A DNA stretch of 39,922 bases from a virus. The DNA lies in the IMG/VR virus record IMGVR_UViG_3300031999_000081, positions 1 to 39,922 of that record; one strand, written 5' to 3'. The notes under the pieces were generated by a model that was given only the letters and a program-made list of their open reading frames with translations, had not been told where the DNA came from and did not search any database. The translations under genes were made by a program, and so were the position numbers. Positions 13,649 through 23,413 of this stretch are shown here, one piece after another (the stretch's first letter is position 1; every line of letters starts with the position of its first letter).

Positions 13649-15751
13649 TTAACAAACTAACCAACCCTGAACAAATGTATGTGGACAATTTGCTGGACAC
13701 CCTGCAACTGTCCCTACAACTCCTACTGTTTTAAGACCTGAATCAACATGAACAGTGAATATTGCTGTATCACCTATAGCCATATCTGCAAATGTACCAA
13801 AAGACAGAGATAACATGTTAAGTATACTTGCATCTTTACATACGCCCGGATTTAGTTGGCCACCATGATATTCTCTTGTTGTAGTAGTAATATGTATTGC
13901 CATCTTATTATGAGCAGCTCCCAAATCCCTTAAAGTTGTATTTAGTGAAAAATAATATTTTCCAGCCACAGGAGCTGTGAAAGTAGAAATACCATCAAAA
14001 TCATTATTTTGATCAAATATTTCTGTATCAAATATCATTGTATAGACTGTTCCATCACCAGTTACATTAAGACGATCAATTGTATTCCAAGCAGAAAATG
14101 CTGGTTGTAATGGATAATTAATTTCACCTGAAAACCTGGCTGTCATCGCATTACCAACACCACTAGCCAAACTGAAATTATTGCCGCCATATCTTAAATC
14201 TAATGATGAAGCTACTATGATCGAACCTACCGTTACTTGCTTACTAGCTCCACCTGTTCCTATATTAACTGTAGTTGCAGCTGCATCATTTGATATATCA
14301 ATTTGATTAACACCATTATTCAAAGTTGCAGTTCCTGGCGTTGTCGTACCAAGCTGACCATTAGCATCAACTAAAACAACTTCAGCTCCTACACCAATTG
14401 TTGGGGTTGCTGTTATTCCTGCAACATAAGCTTGATTTTGTTGCCCATCGCCACCACCTTGAGCTCCAATTCTTATCCTATGAGAATCACCTGCAAAAGC
14501 TGATTGACCAATAATTATATTACTACTATCTGCAACTGTTAATGACACTCCTGCTAAATCACCTAAAATAACGTTATAACTACCGGTTGTAAAAGTTGCT
14601 CCTGATCCATATCCTATAGATGTATTATTTGATCCTATGCAATTTACTAATGCAGCTGAACCAAGACTGGTGTTATTACTTGTCGTTGTTAATAAACGAC
14701 CTGAATTCCATCCTATAAGTGTATTGTTGTTACCTGTAGAAATTGATTGTCCAGATTGATAGCCACTTGCTGTATTATTATCTCCAGTTGTAAGCTCATA
14801 TAATGAATAGGATCCTACTCCGGTATTATTATTACCTATTGTTGCATGGGCTAAAGCAGTCCTTCCAATAGCAGTATTATCGTTACCGCTTAGCAAGACG
14901 AGTAAACTCCCTGATCCTAGAGCAGTGTTATTAATACCTGTTGTTAAGGAAAACAATGAACTTTGGCCTACCCCTGTATTGTCATTGCCTGTTGCATGTG
15001 CTAAGGCGAGAGTTCCCACTCCGGTATTAAAGCTACCTGTTGTCACGGCGTCTAAAACCCCTGCTCCTAAAGCTGTATTATAAAGACCGGTTGTTAATCT
15101 AAACAGAGCAGATGCTCCTACTGCAGTATTATAGTCAGTTGTTGTTATGGAAGTTAAGGCTCTTTGCCCCACAGCAGTGTTATAGTTACCTGTAGTTAAA
15201 CTAGCTAAACTAGTTATTCCAATAGCAACATTATTTGTTCCGGTTGTAAGATTAGTTAGAGTACCCATTCCAAGACTGGTATTACTATTACCAGTTATAG
15301 CAGCATTGCCTGAATTCATTCCAATAATCGTATTGGATAAAATATCTGTTACATTCAATTGAAGAGTATTTGGTGCAGGTACGCTTGAAAATTGAACACT
15401 AGAACCACTGTTAACAACAGCATTTCCTGTAATAATATTTATATTTCCAGCAACATCTGGATCAACTACTATACCAGTATCACCTGTTAAAGAATTGACA
15501 TCACCGCCCCCAAAACTCATCCAACTTCCAACATGATTAATTTTTGACACTAACATATATAAATTGTCAGATGTTGGTAATACAGGTGGAGCTAATCTTA
15601 AACTAGAAGTATCTAACCAAATTGTGCCTATATTAAAGTTCATAAAATCATTTGGAGTTGGTACTTTATTATGCATCACAAATTGTGGTGGCGTAGATGA
15701 CTCTACCCCCGTATATGCCATTGGATTTAATCCAGAAATATTCGAACTCAT
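13649..15751 (-). CDS. Tail fibre/receptor-binding protein with YadA-like repeats and C1q-like tip
   Basis: The N-terminal ~120 residues of this 700-residue protein (TPPQFVMHNKVPTPNDFMNF, TIWLDTSS) probably attach to the virion. From about 150 to 420 there are many ~14-residue repeats of the type TTGNNNTAVGxxAL, as in the left-handed beta-roll heads of trimeric YadA-type adhesins. A linker GDGQQNQAYVAGITATP follows. The last ~150 residues (FDQNNDFDGISTFTAPVAGK, YYFSLNTTL) resemble a C1q/TNF-like jelly-roll, a common trimeric receptor-binding tip. It is the distal gene of a series of fibre genes sharing the repeat module. Function is inferred from architecture. Confidence 0.82.
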   Translation of the reverse strand: MSSNISGLNPMAYTGVESSTPPQFVMHNKVPTPNDFMNFNIGTIWLDTSSLRLAPPVLPTSDNLYMLVSKINHVGSWMSFGGGDVNSLTGDTGIVVDPDVAGNINIITGNAVVNSGSSVQFSSVPAPNTLQLNVTDILSNTIIGMNSGNAAITGNSNTSLGMGTLTNLTTGTNNVAIGITSLASLTTGNYNTAVGQRALTSITTTDYNTAVGASALFRLTTGLYNTALGAGVLDAVTTGSFNTGVGTLALAHATGNDNTGVGQSSLFSLTTGINNTALGSGSLLVLLSGNDNTAIGRTALAHATIGNNNTGVGSYSLYELTTGDNNTASGYQSGQSISTGNNNTLIGWNSGRLLTTTSNNTSLGSAALVNCIGSNNTSIGYGSGATFTTGSYNVILGDLAGVSLTVADSSNIIIGQSAFAGDSHRIRIGAQGGGDGQQNQAYVAGITATPTIGVGAEVVLVDANGQLGTTTPGTATLNNGVNQIDISNDAAATTVNIGTGGASKQVTVGSIIVASSLDLRYGGNNFSLASGVGNAMTARFSGEINYPLQPAFSAWNTIDRLNVTGDGTVYTMIFDTEIFDQNNDFDGISTFTAPVAGKYYFSLNTTLRDLGAAHNKMAIHITTTTREYHGGQLNPGVCKDASILNMLSLSFGTFADMAIGDTAIFTVHVDSGLKTVGVVGTVAGCPANCPHTFVQGWLVC

Positions 15752-15805
15752 TATTATCTCCTATTTAGTTTGCTTGGTTTTCATTATTGCAATCCTATTA
15801 TTATT

Positions 15806-16882
15806 CTAAAAAGAAACTATTCGATAAGTTATAGTCATGTAAACTACATTATTATCTTCAGCGTTTCCTGTAATTGCAGCATCTGAAGAGAAGTCTGTTG
15901 GTTCATCTTCAAGATTAGCTGCCGCACCAATTGTACGATGAGCAGTCAAAATATTATTAGTAATTTCCACCATGCTTTGACTTTGTGTAATGGTAGCATT
16001 GCTCATTGCTTGCATATTTGTATTATTAACAAAAAAAAGTGATCCCGTACCTGTAAAAGGACTAGTCCCACCATAACTCAATTTAGTTGCACCGATTATT
16101 GGCACTATGACTTTACCAGCACCTGCATTAAAGATAACAATACGCGTAGTGTACCATGCCGCTTTTACATGTGCTGAAGTAGTTGGTCTATTAACGAAAC
16201 GTATATATTCGTCAGTTCCAAGTTGATCACTTGCATCTACTTGAACATTGGAAAATGTAAAATTTGAAACACCACCGTCTATATGTGGATTTCCAGTAAT
16301 ACCAGCAATAAAACAGTTATCTTGTTGACCAGCGCCGCTACCTGCGGTACCAATTATAATCTTATTACCATCACCTACGGTACCGGTATTTCCTATAATT
16401 ATATTGCTACTATCAGCTAAAGTTAGAGAAGATCCTGCTGAATATCCTAAAAGAGTATTATTAGCGCCTGTTACAATACTATTACCTGCACTGTATCCAA
16501 CAGCTGTATTATTTCCACTAATTGATGTTATATTGCATAAAGTATTTACTCCACATGAAGTATTATTACTATTACTTGACGATACAAACATTGAACTGTT
16601 TACACCTACAGCAGTATTATAAGCAGACGTAACTAGACTCTGTAGACTATTTGTACCTATACCAACATTAAATCTAGCATTACCTACAGTTAAACTTCCA
16701 TTTCCTGAAGAAGCTCCTAAGAATGTATTCTCTGTTCCAAAGCTATGTATAAAACGAACTGCATTAATATTTATAACTCCAGTTGTAAGTGCACTATTCG
16801 TTGTAGATAAAGCAAGGTTACCAGTACCTATTGTAAAATTAGAAATTGAACTTCTATTGTTAACACTATTTATAGTAGCCAT
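15806..16882 (-). CDS. Fibre paralogue A: YadA-like repeats, C-terminal module 1
   Basis: This 358-residue protein has three modules. Residues 1-~65 (ISNFTIGTGNLALSTTNSAL, then FLGASSGNGSLT) are shared with the next two genes leftward in transcription order. Residues ~70-190 are YadA-like repeats (GNNTAVGYSAGNSI) ending in GDGNKIIIGTAGSGAGQQDN. Residues ~220-358 form a beta-rich module (KVIVPIIGATKLSYGGTSPF, SSDAAITGNAEDNNVVYMTI) shared only with the gene at 16921-17985. It is probably a trimeric fibre or accessory receptor binder. The start at 16882 has AAGGAAAC upstream. Confidence 0.78.
   Translation of the reverse strand: MATINSVNNRSSISNFTIGTGNLALSTTNSALTTGVININAVRFIHSFGTENTFLGASSGNGSLTVGNARFNVGIGTNSLQSLVTSAYNTAVGVNSSMFVSSSNSNNTSCGVNTLCNITSISGNNTAVGYSAGNSIVTGANNTLLGYSAGSSLTLADSSNIIIGNTGTVGDGNKIIIGTAGSGAGQQDNCFIAGITGNPHIDGGVSNFTFSNVQVDASDQLGTDEYIRFVNRPTTSAHVKAAWYTTRIVIFNAGAGKVIVPIIGATKLSYGGTSPFTGTGSLFFVNNTNMQAMSNATITQSQSMVEITNNILTAHRTIGAAANLEDEPTDFSSDAAITGNAEDNNVVYMTITYRIVSF
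16425..16464. repeat. 40-bp direct repeat between fibre paralogues, copy 1
   Basis: This is identical to 17534-17573 in the neighbouring fibre gene. It falls in the YadA-like module, while the flanking bases differ at several sites, as expected after gene conversion or recent duplication. Confidence 0.8.
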
Positions 16883-16920
16883 AATTGTTTCCTTAATTAT
16901 TTTAGTATGTTCTTTTTTAG

Positions 16921-17985
16921 TTAATGCAAAGAAACTATTGTATAAATAATTTTTACTATAATCGTGTTATTATTAGCTGCATTTCCCGTAATTGCAGCAT
17001 CTGCAAAAAGTTCTATTGCTAAATTTGTCATTGCAGCAGAAGTATCAGCATAAGAATCATTGATCCAATTAGTAATTTCTATCGTATCTGCAGATAATAC
17101 AACAGTAGAGTTAGTTACTGGTTGTATTATCATTTGTGCAGCACCAACATATCTACACTGAATATTCCCCGCACCTGTAAAAGGATTAGTCCCAGCATAA
17201 ACCAATTTACTAGCAGTAGTTATTGGAACTATAACGCTATAAACGTCACCAGGGGATGCAATTATAGAAATTGGTGTTGCATTTAAAGCTTTTACCTGTG
17301 CTGATGTCAATGTTACACTAGCTTCATATAAAGGAAATCCAGCAGTTCCTAATTCGCCACTTGAATTTATTACAACATTTAAACCACTTGTAACCGCAAC
17401 TCCACTTATTCCAGCAACATAGCATTTATTTTGTTGTCCAGCGCCACTGCCAGTTGTACCAATCCTTATCTTGTTAGAGTCACCTACGGTTCCAGTATTT
17501 CCTATAATTATATTGCTACTATTTGCTAACGTAAGAGAAGATCCTGCTGAATATCCTAAAAGAGTATTATTAGTGCCTGTTACTATATTTGCGCCTGCAT
17601 TATATCCTGCAGCTGTGTTGTTTCCAGTTGTCGTTAGATTATATAAAGCACTAGCTCCCATAGCAGTATTATTACTACCTTGGGTCAAAAGAATTAAAGC
17701 TTTTCTTCCTACAGCCGTATTATAAGAACCAGTCGTTAGCGCATTTAAAGTACTATATCCTACTCCAGTATTATATTTGCTTGAACCTGAAGTTAATGTA
17801 CCGTTGCCTGAAAGTTCACCCAAAAATGTGTTTTCTGTTCCAAAAGCATGCATAAACGGAACTGCATTAACTGTAATAACTCCAGTTGTTAATGCAGCAT
17901 TTGTCGTAGATAATGCAAGATCGCCAGTACCTATTGTAAAGTCAGAAACATCCGTTTTATTATTATTACTATTTATTGTTGCCAT
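16921..17985 (-). CDS. Fibre paralogue B: YadA-like repeats, C-terminal module 1
   Basis: This 354-residue protein has the same three-part plan as its neighbour at 15806. Module N is VSDFTIGTGDLALSTTNAAL; then come YadA-like repeats (GSYNTAVGRKAL, GNNTAAGYNAG), the linker GDSNKIRIGTTGSGAGQQNK, and a C-terminal module with VIVPITTASKLVYAGTNPF and FADAAITGNAANNNTIIVKI. A 40-base stretch (17534-17573) is identical to 16425-16464 in the neighbour although the flanks have diverged. That points to recent duplication or gene conversion. It is likely a tail fibre component. Confidence 0.78.
   Translation of the reverse strand: MATINSNNNKTDVSDFTIGTGDLALSTTNAALTTGVITVNAVPFMHAFGTENTFLGELSGNGTLTSGSSKYNTGVGYSTLNALTTGSYNTAVGRKALILLTQGSNNTAMGASALYNLTTTGNNTAAGYNAGANIVTGTNNTLLGYSAGSSLTLANSSNIIIGNTGTVGDSNKIRIGTTGSGAGQQNKCYVAGISGVAVTSGLNVVINSSGELGTAGFPLYEASVTLTSAQVKALNATPISIIASPGDVYSVIVPITTASKLVYAGTNPFTGAGNIQCRYVGAAQMIIQPVTNSTVVLSADTIEITNWINDSYADTSAAMTNLAIELFADAAITGNAANNNTIIVKIIYTIVSLH
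17534..17573. repeat. 40-bp direct repeat between fibre paralogues, copy 2
   Basis: This is identical to 16425-16464. Recombination between the copies would swap the C-terminal modules of paralogues A and B or delete 1.1 kb. Confidence 0.8.
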
Positions 17986-17994
17986 TCTATCTCC

Positions 17995-18981
17995 TTAAAC
18001 TATTGTCCAGTTACCCGTCGAACTTGTTACATTCCATATAGTTGATGCTCCAGCAACAACACAAACCATTCTTAATGAATCACGTATTGCAGTAGTTTCT
18101 AGATACCCACCAACGCCTGCTGTTGTATTAGATAAACCAAAGAATATTTGTTGATTAGCGTTTTGTGCAATACGAAGTCCAACTGCTGTATTTATACCAG
18201 TGAATGCAAGTTCGTCACCAATTGCAGCTGTTGCTGGCAAGGTCATTGTTAATAAGCCTGCCTTGTTTGCAATGGTTCCTGTGTTAATAACTAGTCCAGC
18301 GTCAACTGTAACAACTGACCATTTGGCACCACCAGTTCCTGTGCCTAATTGGCCATTTGAATCGATAACAACGGGTGATCCACCAGCGACCGCAACTCCA
18401 CTTATTCCAGCAATGTAACACTTATTTTGTTGTCCTGCTCCAGAACCAGCCGTACCAATAATTATCTTATTAACATCACCGACAGTTCCAGAATTTCCTA
18501 CGATTATATTGTTACTATCTGCTAGAGTTAGAGATAGTCCTGCTTCTTTTCCTAATATAATATTGTAGTTACCTGTTACAATATTACTTCCTGCGCTTTG
18601 TCCTATGGCTACATTGCTACCACCTTGCGTCATATTATACAAAGATGATAATCCTACCGCAACGTTATTATTACCTGTCGTTAAAGCTTGACAACTATTT
18701 CCTCCTAACGAAGCATTATAAGTACCTGACGTTAAAGCTTTCAGTGAAGCGTATCCAACTCCAACATTAAATTTACTTGTAGCTACAGTTAAAGAACCAT
18801 TTCCAGCTGTTTCCCCCAAAAATGTATTTGCTGTACCAAAACTATGCATGAAACGAGCTGCATTAACATTTATAACACCTGTTGTTAACGCACTATTTGT
18901 AGCAGATAGAGCTAGATTACCTGTCGCTATTGTAAAATTAGAAACTTCAGTTTTATTATCAAGAGCATTTATTGTTGCCAT
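17995..18981 (-). CDS. Fibre paralogue C: YadA-like repeats, C-terminal module 2
   Basis: This 328-residue protein carries the N-terminal module (VSNFTIATGNLALSATNSAL) and the YadA-like part (TGNNNVAVGLSSL, GDVNKIIIGTAGSGAGQQNK) of paralogues A and B. It ends in a different ~107-residue module (GLLTMTLPATAAIGDELAFT, LRIAQNANQQIFFG, GNWTIV). That end occurs again in the genes at 18992 and 21213. It is therefore a hybrid linking two fibre subfamilies. The end of the gene plus the intergenic ribosome binding site is nearly duplicated at 18981-19010. Confidence 0.78.
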   Translation of the reverse strand: MATINALDNKTEVSNFTIATGNLALSATNSALTTGVINVNAARFMHSFGTANTFLGETAGNGSLTVATSKFNVGVGYASLKALTSGTYNASLGGNSCQALTTGNNNVAVGLSSLYNMTQGGSNVAIGQSAGSNIVTGNYNIILGKEAGLSLTLADSNNIIVGNSGTVGDVNKIIIGTAGSGAGQQNKCYIAGISGVAVAGGSPVVIDSNGQLGTGTGGAKWSVVTVDAGLVINTGTIANKAGLLTMTLPATAAIGDELAFTGINTAVGLRIAQNANQQIFFGLSNTTAGVGGYLETTAIRDSLRMVCVVAGASTIWNVTSSTGNWTIV

Positions 18982-18991
18982 TATTATCTCC

Positions 18992-21202
18992 TTAAACTAT
19001 TGTCCAATTACCTATTAAACTTATCGCCATCCAAACTGTTGATGCACCAGAAACTATACATACCAAAGTTACCGAGTTACGTAATGCAGTCGTCTCTAGA
19101 TATCCACCAACACCTATAGTTGTAGCTGATGTACCTGCCAATATTTGTTGATTGGCATTCTGTGCAATTCTTAAACCTACTGCTGTGTTTATATTTGCAA
19201 AAGCAAGTTCAGCGCCAATGTTTGCAGTGGCTGGTAAAGTCATAGTTAATAGCCCTACCTTATTAGCAATAGTTCCAGTGTTAACAACCAATCCTGCATT
19301 AACTGTAACTATTGACCATTTATGCCAATCATCAATAGTCTCTAATGCAGCTTGTACGTTTGTATCAGCAGAAGAAAGAATTCCATCAAAATTTGTTACA
19401 TTTGTGGTTACTAATGAAGCTGTACCTACGCTACCAGTTGACGTTGTGCCACGTAGTGTTGTTTTGGATATGTTAACTTGAACTATAGTTGCTGTAGATT
19501 GTCTATAAATTATCAAGCCAAGTTGTGCTAATTCAAGAGATGCAAGTTCACCAGATGCTTTTGCAGGAGTATCGTTTGCTATAGCTGTCTGAGCTTGTAT
19601 TAAATTTGCAAACTCTGCCGTATGAAGAACAGCAAAATATGTTGGTGTAGTTGTATTTAATGAATCTTTAGATACATACAAACGATACACACCAAAGCTT
19701 CCAGCTGTTAAAGCTGTAGCCGTACCTGCATTATTATAATATCCAGTAAAAGTAGTTGTAGCATTTTGACGAGCCCATTTACCACCTGCAAGAGTAAACA
19801 TTCTTATCCATGTTACTCCAACACCACCACTATCTGGAATTGTTGTATCAAGACCATGATCTTCAAGTTCATCTGCTCCTGATATACCAATGCCTTGAGT
19901 ACCAACAAGTGTTATATTGGCACCATTATCAGTATTTTCTATAACTGTACCAATAACATCATGATCATAATTAGATACAGAACTTGGATATGAATATGGA
20001 TGATTTTCTTTAACTGTAACTTGATTATTAGTTACCGCTGTTGAATCTCTAAGGCATTCAAAAAGAACTATATAATCTTGAAATAAAGCTTCTGTTCTTG
20101 TAGACGTTTTACCAATAGTTCCATTTATATCTATATAAATCCAATACGTATTACCTGCTGTCATACCAGTTATATTTTGGGCTACCCAAGTCACTTTTTT
20201 ATTTTGTATATACCCAGTTCCACCAACAAGTAATTGGAAGGTCCCAAGTGTTGTATCATCAAAATATGGCCCAGCTGCTGCCCAAGAATAGAAACCTGTA
20301 AAGTTCATACGTGTGATATTCTCACTCCAGACTTCAGCTGTTCTTGTAACTCCAACATTGGTTTCTGTTATTGTTCCAGCTATCACATTATTATCAGGAA
20401 ATTGACCCATCATAAGCTTAAGAGGCCCTGTACCACCTATAGCAGTTGCATTAGATGTTTTTACAATAACTTCATCAATCACTAAAATTGATGCAGAATT
20501 GTGCGTTATTGCTTGATTTACACCAGTTGAAATACGACATTGAGCTATAGTTACAGTATTAGTATTAGCTGTTGCAATATTGCCTGCAAAACAACTTCCA
20601 CCTTTAAGTAATGTAGTTCCTGTACCATTAAATAAACATGGACATCCAAGATCTACACTGAACATAGTTACAGCGCCATTTGCTGTAAGAATATTAGCAG
20701 TTCCGGCACCAATTAATGAATGGTTTATCGTAATTATGGAACCGCCTGCGTTATTAATAACACCATTAGCAGTAGAATAATCAGTGCACCATCTTAACCT
20801 AAGTTCACCAGTCCAATTAGGAAGATTATAGACATAGCCATTTGTTAAAACAAATTGGCATCTAAGACATGATAATAAAGTTGTTCCAGCTGCTGCTGAA
20901 GAAAATATATGTGTGGCTGATCTTAAACCAATACGTGTAAACCTAAATGATCCTGCTACTGGAGGTGTGTGAGTTCCTACAATTATAGATAACGTTTGTT
21001 CCTGACCTTCAATATTAATACCATCATATAGAGTTAAGTTTTCTGTATACGTCCCCTGTCTAATCCAAATACTAGCGCTTCCACCTGCAGCATTTGCTGC
21101 ATTTATTGCGCTTTGAACTGTAGTGTATGGAGACCCAGGGCTCACATTATCTACAATATAACGCGAATTAGAGTAAGTATCTGTTGAATTATTAATTGCC
21201 AT
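18992..21202 (-). CDS. Beta-helix tail spike-like protein with shared C-terminal module 2
   Basis: Residues ~30-300 of this 736-residue protein look like a right-handed beta-helix of the pectate-lyase type (YTTVQSAINAANAAGGSASI, then GTYTENLTLYDGINIEGQE, then turns rich in Asn/Gly). Such folds form trimeric tailspikes that bind or degrade surface glycans; no catalytic residues can be assigned here. The middle (310-620) is a set of beta domains. The C-terminal ~107 residues repeat the module of genes 17995 and 21213 (GLLTMTLPATANIGAELAFA, AVGLRIAQNANQQI, GNWTIV). It is probably one of the main host-recognition proteins. Confidence 0.78.
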   Translation of the reverse strand: MAINNSTDTYSNSRYIVDNVSPGSPYTTVQSAINAANAAGGSASIWIRQGTYTENLTLYDGINIEGQEQTLSIIVGTHTPPVAGSFRFTRIGLRSATHIFSSAAAGTTLLSCLRCQFVLTNGYVYNLPNWTGELRLRWCTDYSTANGVINNAGGSIITINHSLIGAGTANILTANGAVTMFSVDLGCPCLFNGTGTTLLKGGSCFAGNIATANTNTVTIAQCRISTGVNQAITHNSASILVIDEVIVKTSNATAIGGTGPLKLMMGQFPDNNVIAGTITETNVGVTRTAEVWSENITRMNFTGFYSWAAAGPYFDDTTLGTFQLLVGGTGYIQNKKVTWVAQNITGMTAGNTYWIYIDINGTIGKTSTRTEALFQDYIVLFECLRDSTAVTNNQVTVKENHPYSYPSSVSNYDHDVIGTVIENTDNGANITLVGTQGIGISGADELEDHGLDTTIPDSGGVGVTWIRMFTLAGGKWARQNATTTFTGYYNNAGTATALTAGSFGVYRLYVSKDSLNTTTPTYFAVLHTAEFANLIQAQTAIANDTPAKASGELASLELAQLGLIIYRQSTATIVQVNISKTTLRGTTSTGSVGTASLVTTNVTNFDGILSSADTNVQAALETIDDWHKWSIVTVNAGLVVNTGTIANKVGLLTMTLPATANIGAELAFANINTAVGLRIAQNANQQILAGTSATTIGVGGYLETTALRNSVTLVCIVSGASTVWMAISLIGNWTIV

Positions 21203-21212
21203 TCAATCTCCT

Positions 21213-22244
21213 TTAGACAATGGTAATGTTGCCTACTCCAGAGAGAACTACCCAGCCTGTTGATGCACCAGCAACCATACATACTAATTTAACAGAATTT
21301 CCTAAAGCAGTTGCTTCAAGATATCCACCAACACCAGTTGTTGTTAGTGTGGTTCCATATCTTATATATTGATTTGCGTTTTGAGCTATTCTCCAACCAA
21401 CTGCTGTATTCATATTAGTAATTTCTAAGATGTCACCAATTGCTGCAGTTGCTGGCAATGTTACAGTCAAAAGTCCTGCCTTATTGGCAATAATTCCTTT
21501 GTTTACTGTAAAATTTAAATTAACTGTTTCAACAGTCCATGATACGCCACCACCCCATGCACTTACTGTTATAGTTCCTGCACCACTAGAAATTGCTATT
21601 CCAGGTCCAGGTTGTAGTTGGCCTAATTGTGGGAAGTCACCAGTTTTACCTATGAGAAGTTGGCCATTAGCTGGTTCACCTGTTGCCTGAATATCTCCAG
21701 CTCCATTGCCCATTAAAATACCATGAAGGGTCAAAGTTGAAACGCCTGTGCCACCTTCAGTAACATCAAGATCATTAAATAATGTTAAAACTCCAGCACT
21801 TGTTGAAGATATTATTGCATTGCCTGAACTTGGATCAACGTTGTTGGTTAATTTCCATGGGTCGCCAGCTACTGAATTATCGATACCACAAGAATAATAT
21901 TGAGTTGCTGAATCTACCTCAAAAAATACAAATGCATCACCGCCAGCAGGCTCTGCTGAAAGTTTTAAGCAAGCATATGATCCAGGATCAGTATCATCAT
22001 TTTCAACAGTTAAAACTCTTGGAGTTGCCGCAACGGCATTAGTAAAAGAAAAGTCTCCAGCTGCAATTGCTGAAAATGCTGGATCTGCTCCTGTAGCCCC
22101 AACAAGAAGTTGCCCTGTTGTACCAACAACTATAGGTGTTATAGCATTTACTCCAGAACCTAAAAGAACTCCGTGGTCAGTTAAACTAATATTGCCCGTG
22201 CCACCTTCACGAACAATTATTGGGGAAAGTTGCTTATAAGCCAT
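21213..22244 (-). CDS. Fibre protein with shared C-terminal module 2
   Basis: This 343-residue protein starts with YKQLSPIIVREGGTGNISLT, typical of phage fibre shafts, and contains repeated GGTG elements (TEGGTGVSTLTLHGILMGNG), then LGQLQPGPGIAISSGAGTIT. The C-terminal module (GLLTVTLPATAAIGDILEIT, VGWRIAQNANQYI, GNITIV) matches those at 17995 and 18992. It is probably an adhesin or fibre component that uses the same tip as its neighbours. The start at 22244 has AAGGAGATAAT upstream. Confidence 0.75.
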   Translation of the reverse strand: MAYKQLSPIIVREGGTGNISLTDHGVLLGSGVNAITPIVVGTTGQLLVGATGADPAFSAIAAGDFSFTNAVAATPRVLTVENDDTDPGSYACLKLSAEPAGGDAFVFFEVDSATQYYSCGIDNSVAGDPWKLTNNVDPSSGNAIISSTSAGVLTLFNDLDVTEGGTGVSTLTLHGILMGNGAGDIQATGEPANGQLLIGKTGDFPQLGQLQPGPGIAISSGAGTITVSAWGGGVSWTVETVNLNFTVNKGIIANKAGLLTVTLPATAAIGDILEITNMNTAVGWRIAQNANQYIRYGTTLTTTGVGGYLEATALGNSVKLVCMVAGASTGWVVLSGVGNITIV

Positions 22245-22253
22245 ATTATCTCC

Positions 22254-23030
22254 TTAAAATGTCTCGAATGAAACACCATTAAACAGTACCATTATTGCCT
22301 CATAACTGGTGTTCATTACAAAAGTGGCAACACCATCAATTAAAACAGCTCCACCAAGAGTAGTAACTGAAATGTTACGTATATCTGCATTTCCAGTTCT
22401 ATCTTTAATTATAAAGATTGTATTTGGTGCTGGAGCGTTAGGTAATTGAATAGTAATTAGTAAAGCAGAGGTATCAACACTAAGATATAGATCCGCTGGT
22501 AAAACAAGATAAGGAGTAGCGTTTACATTTGTATAAGCAATAGGTAAAACACCTGCAGAAATTGTTATAGTTCCTGCACCATTTGCTATTCCAATTCCAG
22601 GGCCAGCTGTTAAGGTAGCTAAAGTTGGTGGATTACCTGTATTTCCTATGGGTAACTGTCCATTTGTAGCAGCATTTAAGGCGCCAAGCATTGAACCTGG
22701 ACCACCTTGTCCATACATTAAACCATTTATAGTTTGAGCACCAAGTTTGACATTTAATTCTGCAGGATTAACAGCTAAAGTTGTAGACATTCCTATTAAG
22801 GTTTCTAGATCTGTAGCTAATCTTACCGAGCCATCATTAATTTCCGTTGCTGCATCAATAGATATTTCTAATGTATTTGTTAATGGAATACCAGTTACAT
22901 TTATAGCACCTACACCAAGTAAGTTTATATTTCCAAGAGCAGTTGGAGATATTTGACCCCCAACATTACCTGTTATTGTATCTATGGGAGTTCCAATACC
23001 AGCTCCCATAAGTCTTCCAATTTGTGACAT
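22254..23030 (-). CDS. Tail fibre-like protein
   Basis: This 258-residue protein is rich in Gly, Ala, Thr and Asn. A shaft-like front half (GRLMGAGIGTPIDTITGNVG, LTAGPGIGIANGAGTITIS) is followed by a C-terminal domain with ADLYLSVDTSALLITIQLPN and TIFIIKDRTGNADIRNISV, a pattern seen in phage fibre tips. The element PGIGIANGAGTITI is close to PGIAISSGAGTITV in the next gene. It is likely part of the host-binding apparatus; the exact position is unknown. Confidence 0.72.
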   Translation of the reverse strand: MSQIGRLMGAGIGTPIDTITGNVGGQISPTALGNINLLGVGAINVTGIPLTNTLEISIDAATEINDGSVRLATDLETLIGMSTTLAVNPAELNVKLGAQTINGLMYGQGGPGSMLGALNAATNGQLPIGNTGNPPTLATLTAGPGIGIANGAGTITISAGVLPIAYTNVNATPYLVLPADLYLSVDTSALLITIQLPNAPAPNTIFIIKDRTGNADIRNISVTTLGGAVLIDGVATFVMNTSYEAIMVLFNGVSFETF

Positions 23031-23042
23031 TGCAATCTCTCC

Positions 23043-23390
23043 TTATACACTAAAACCATAAAAACTTGAGACATAAACATCACCTAATGTGGCAGCTCCA
23101 CCCGTAAGTCTTACATAAACGTGTGTGCCTACAGCAAAAGAAAACTCTCCAGCTTGATTTGTTTTATTACCGGTTATATCAAGCACTATATAACCATTAC
23201 TTAAAAGTGGTAAATGATCGTTTACACCATCAAATGAAAACATTAATGTTTGATCTGTAAAATTCTGTAAAATTAACATTCTTATAGGACTATTGAATCC
23301 AGTGCCTATTGCTGCATGTGATACACCAATCGCTGCGAAACCTAAAGTACGTACTGGTTCAGCTAGCACTTTTACTGCTGATGATGACAT
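23043..23390 (-). CDS. Small beta-rich virion-associated protein
   Basis: This 115-residue, beta-strand-rich protein includes the pattern GTGFNSPIRMLILQNFTDQT followed by SFDGVNDHLPL and a VYVRLTGGAATLGDVYVSSF end. Proteins with this 'resolve to N-F-T-D-x-x-x-x-FSFDG' layout recur in phage fibre regions, to my recollection, and may be small tip or decoration proteins. No enzymatic motif is seen. It lies between the HNH homing endonuclease and the fibre genes. Confidence 0.7.
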   Translation of the reverse strand: MSSSAVKVLAEPVRTLGFAAIGVSHAAIGTGFNSPIRMLILQNFTDQTLMFSFDGVNDHLPLLSNGYIVLDITGNKTNQAGEFSFAVGTHVYVRLTGGAATLGDVYVSSFYGFSV

Positions 23391-23413
23391 TTTAGTCTCC
23401 TAATTTTAAATTT

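Noticed and set aside
20234-20485. Cysteine-rich 83-residue plus-strand frame within the beta-helix gene
   Set aside because: It is antisense to a large convincing fibre gene, without a ribosome binding site. It is typical shadow coding.
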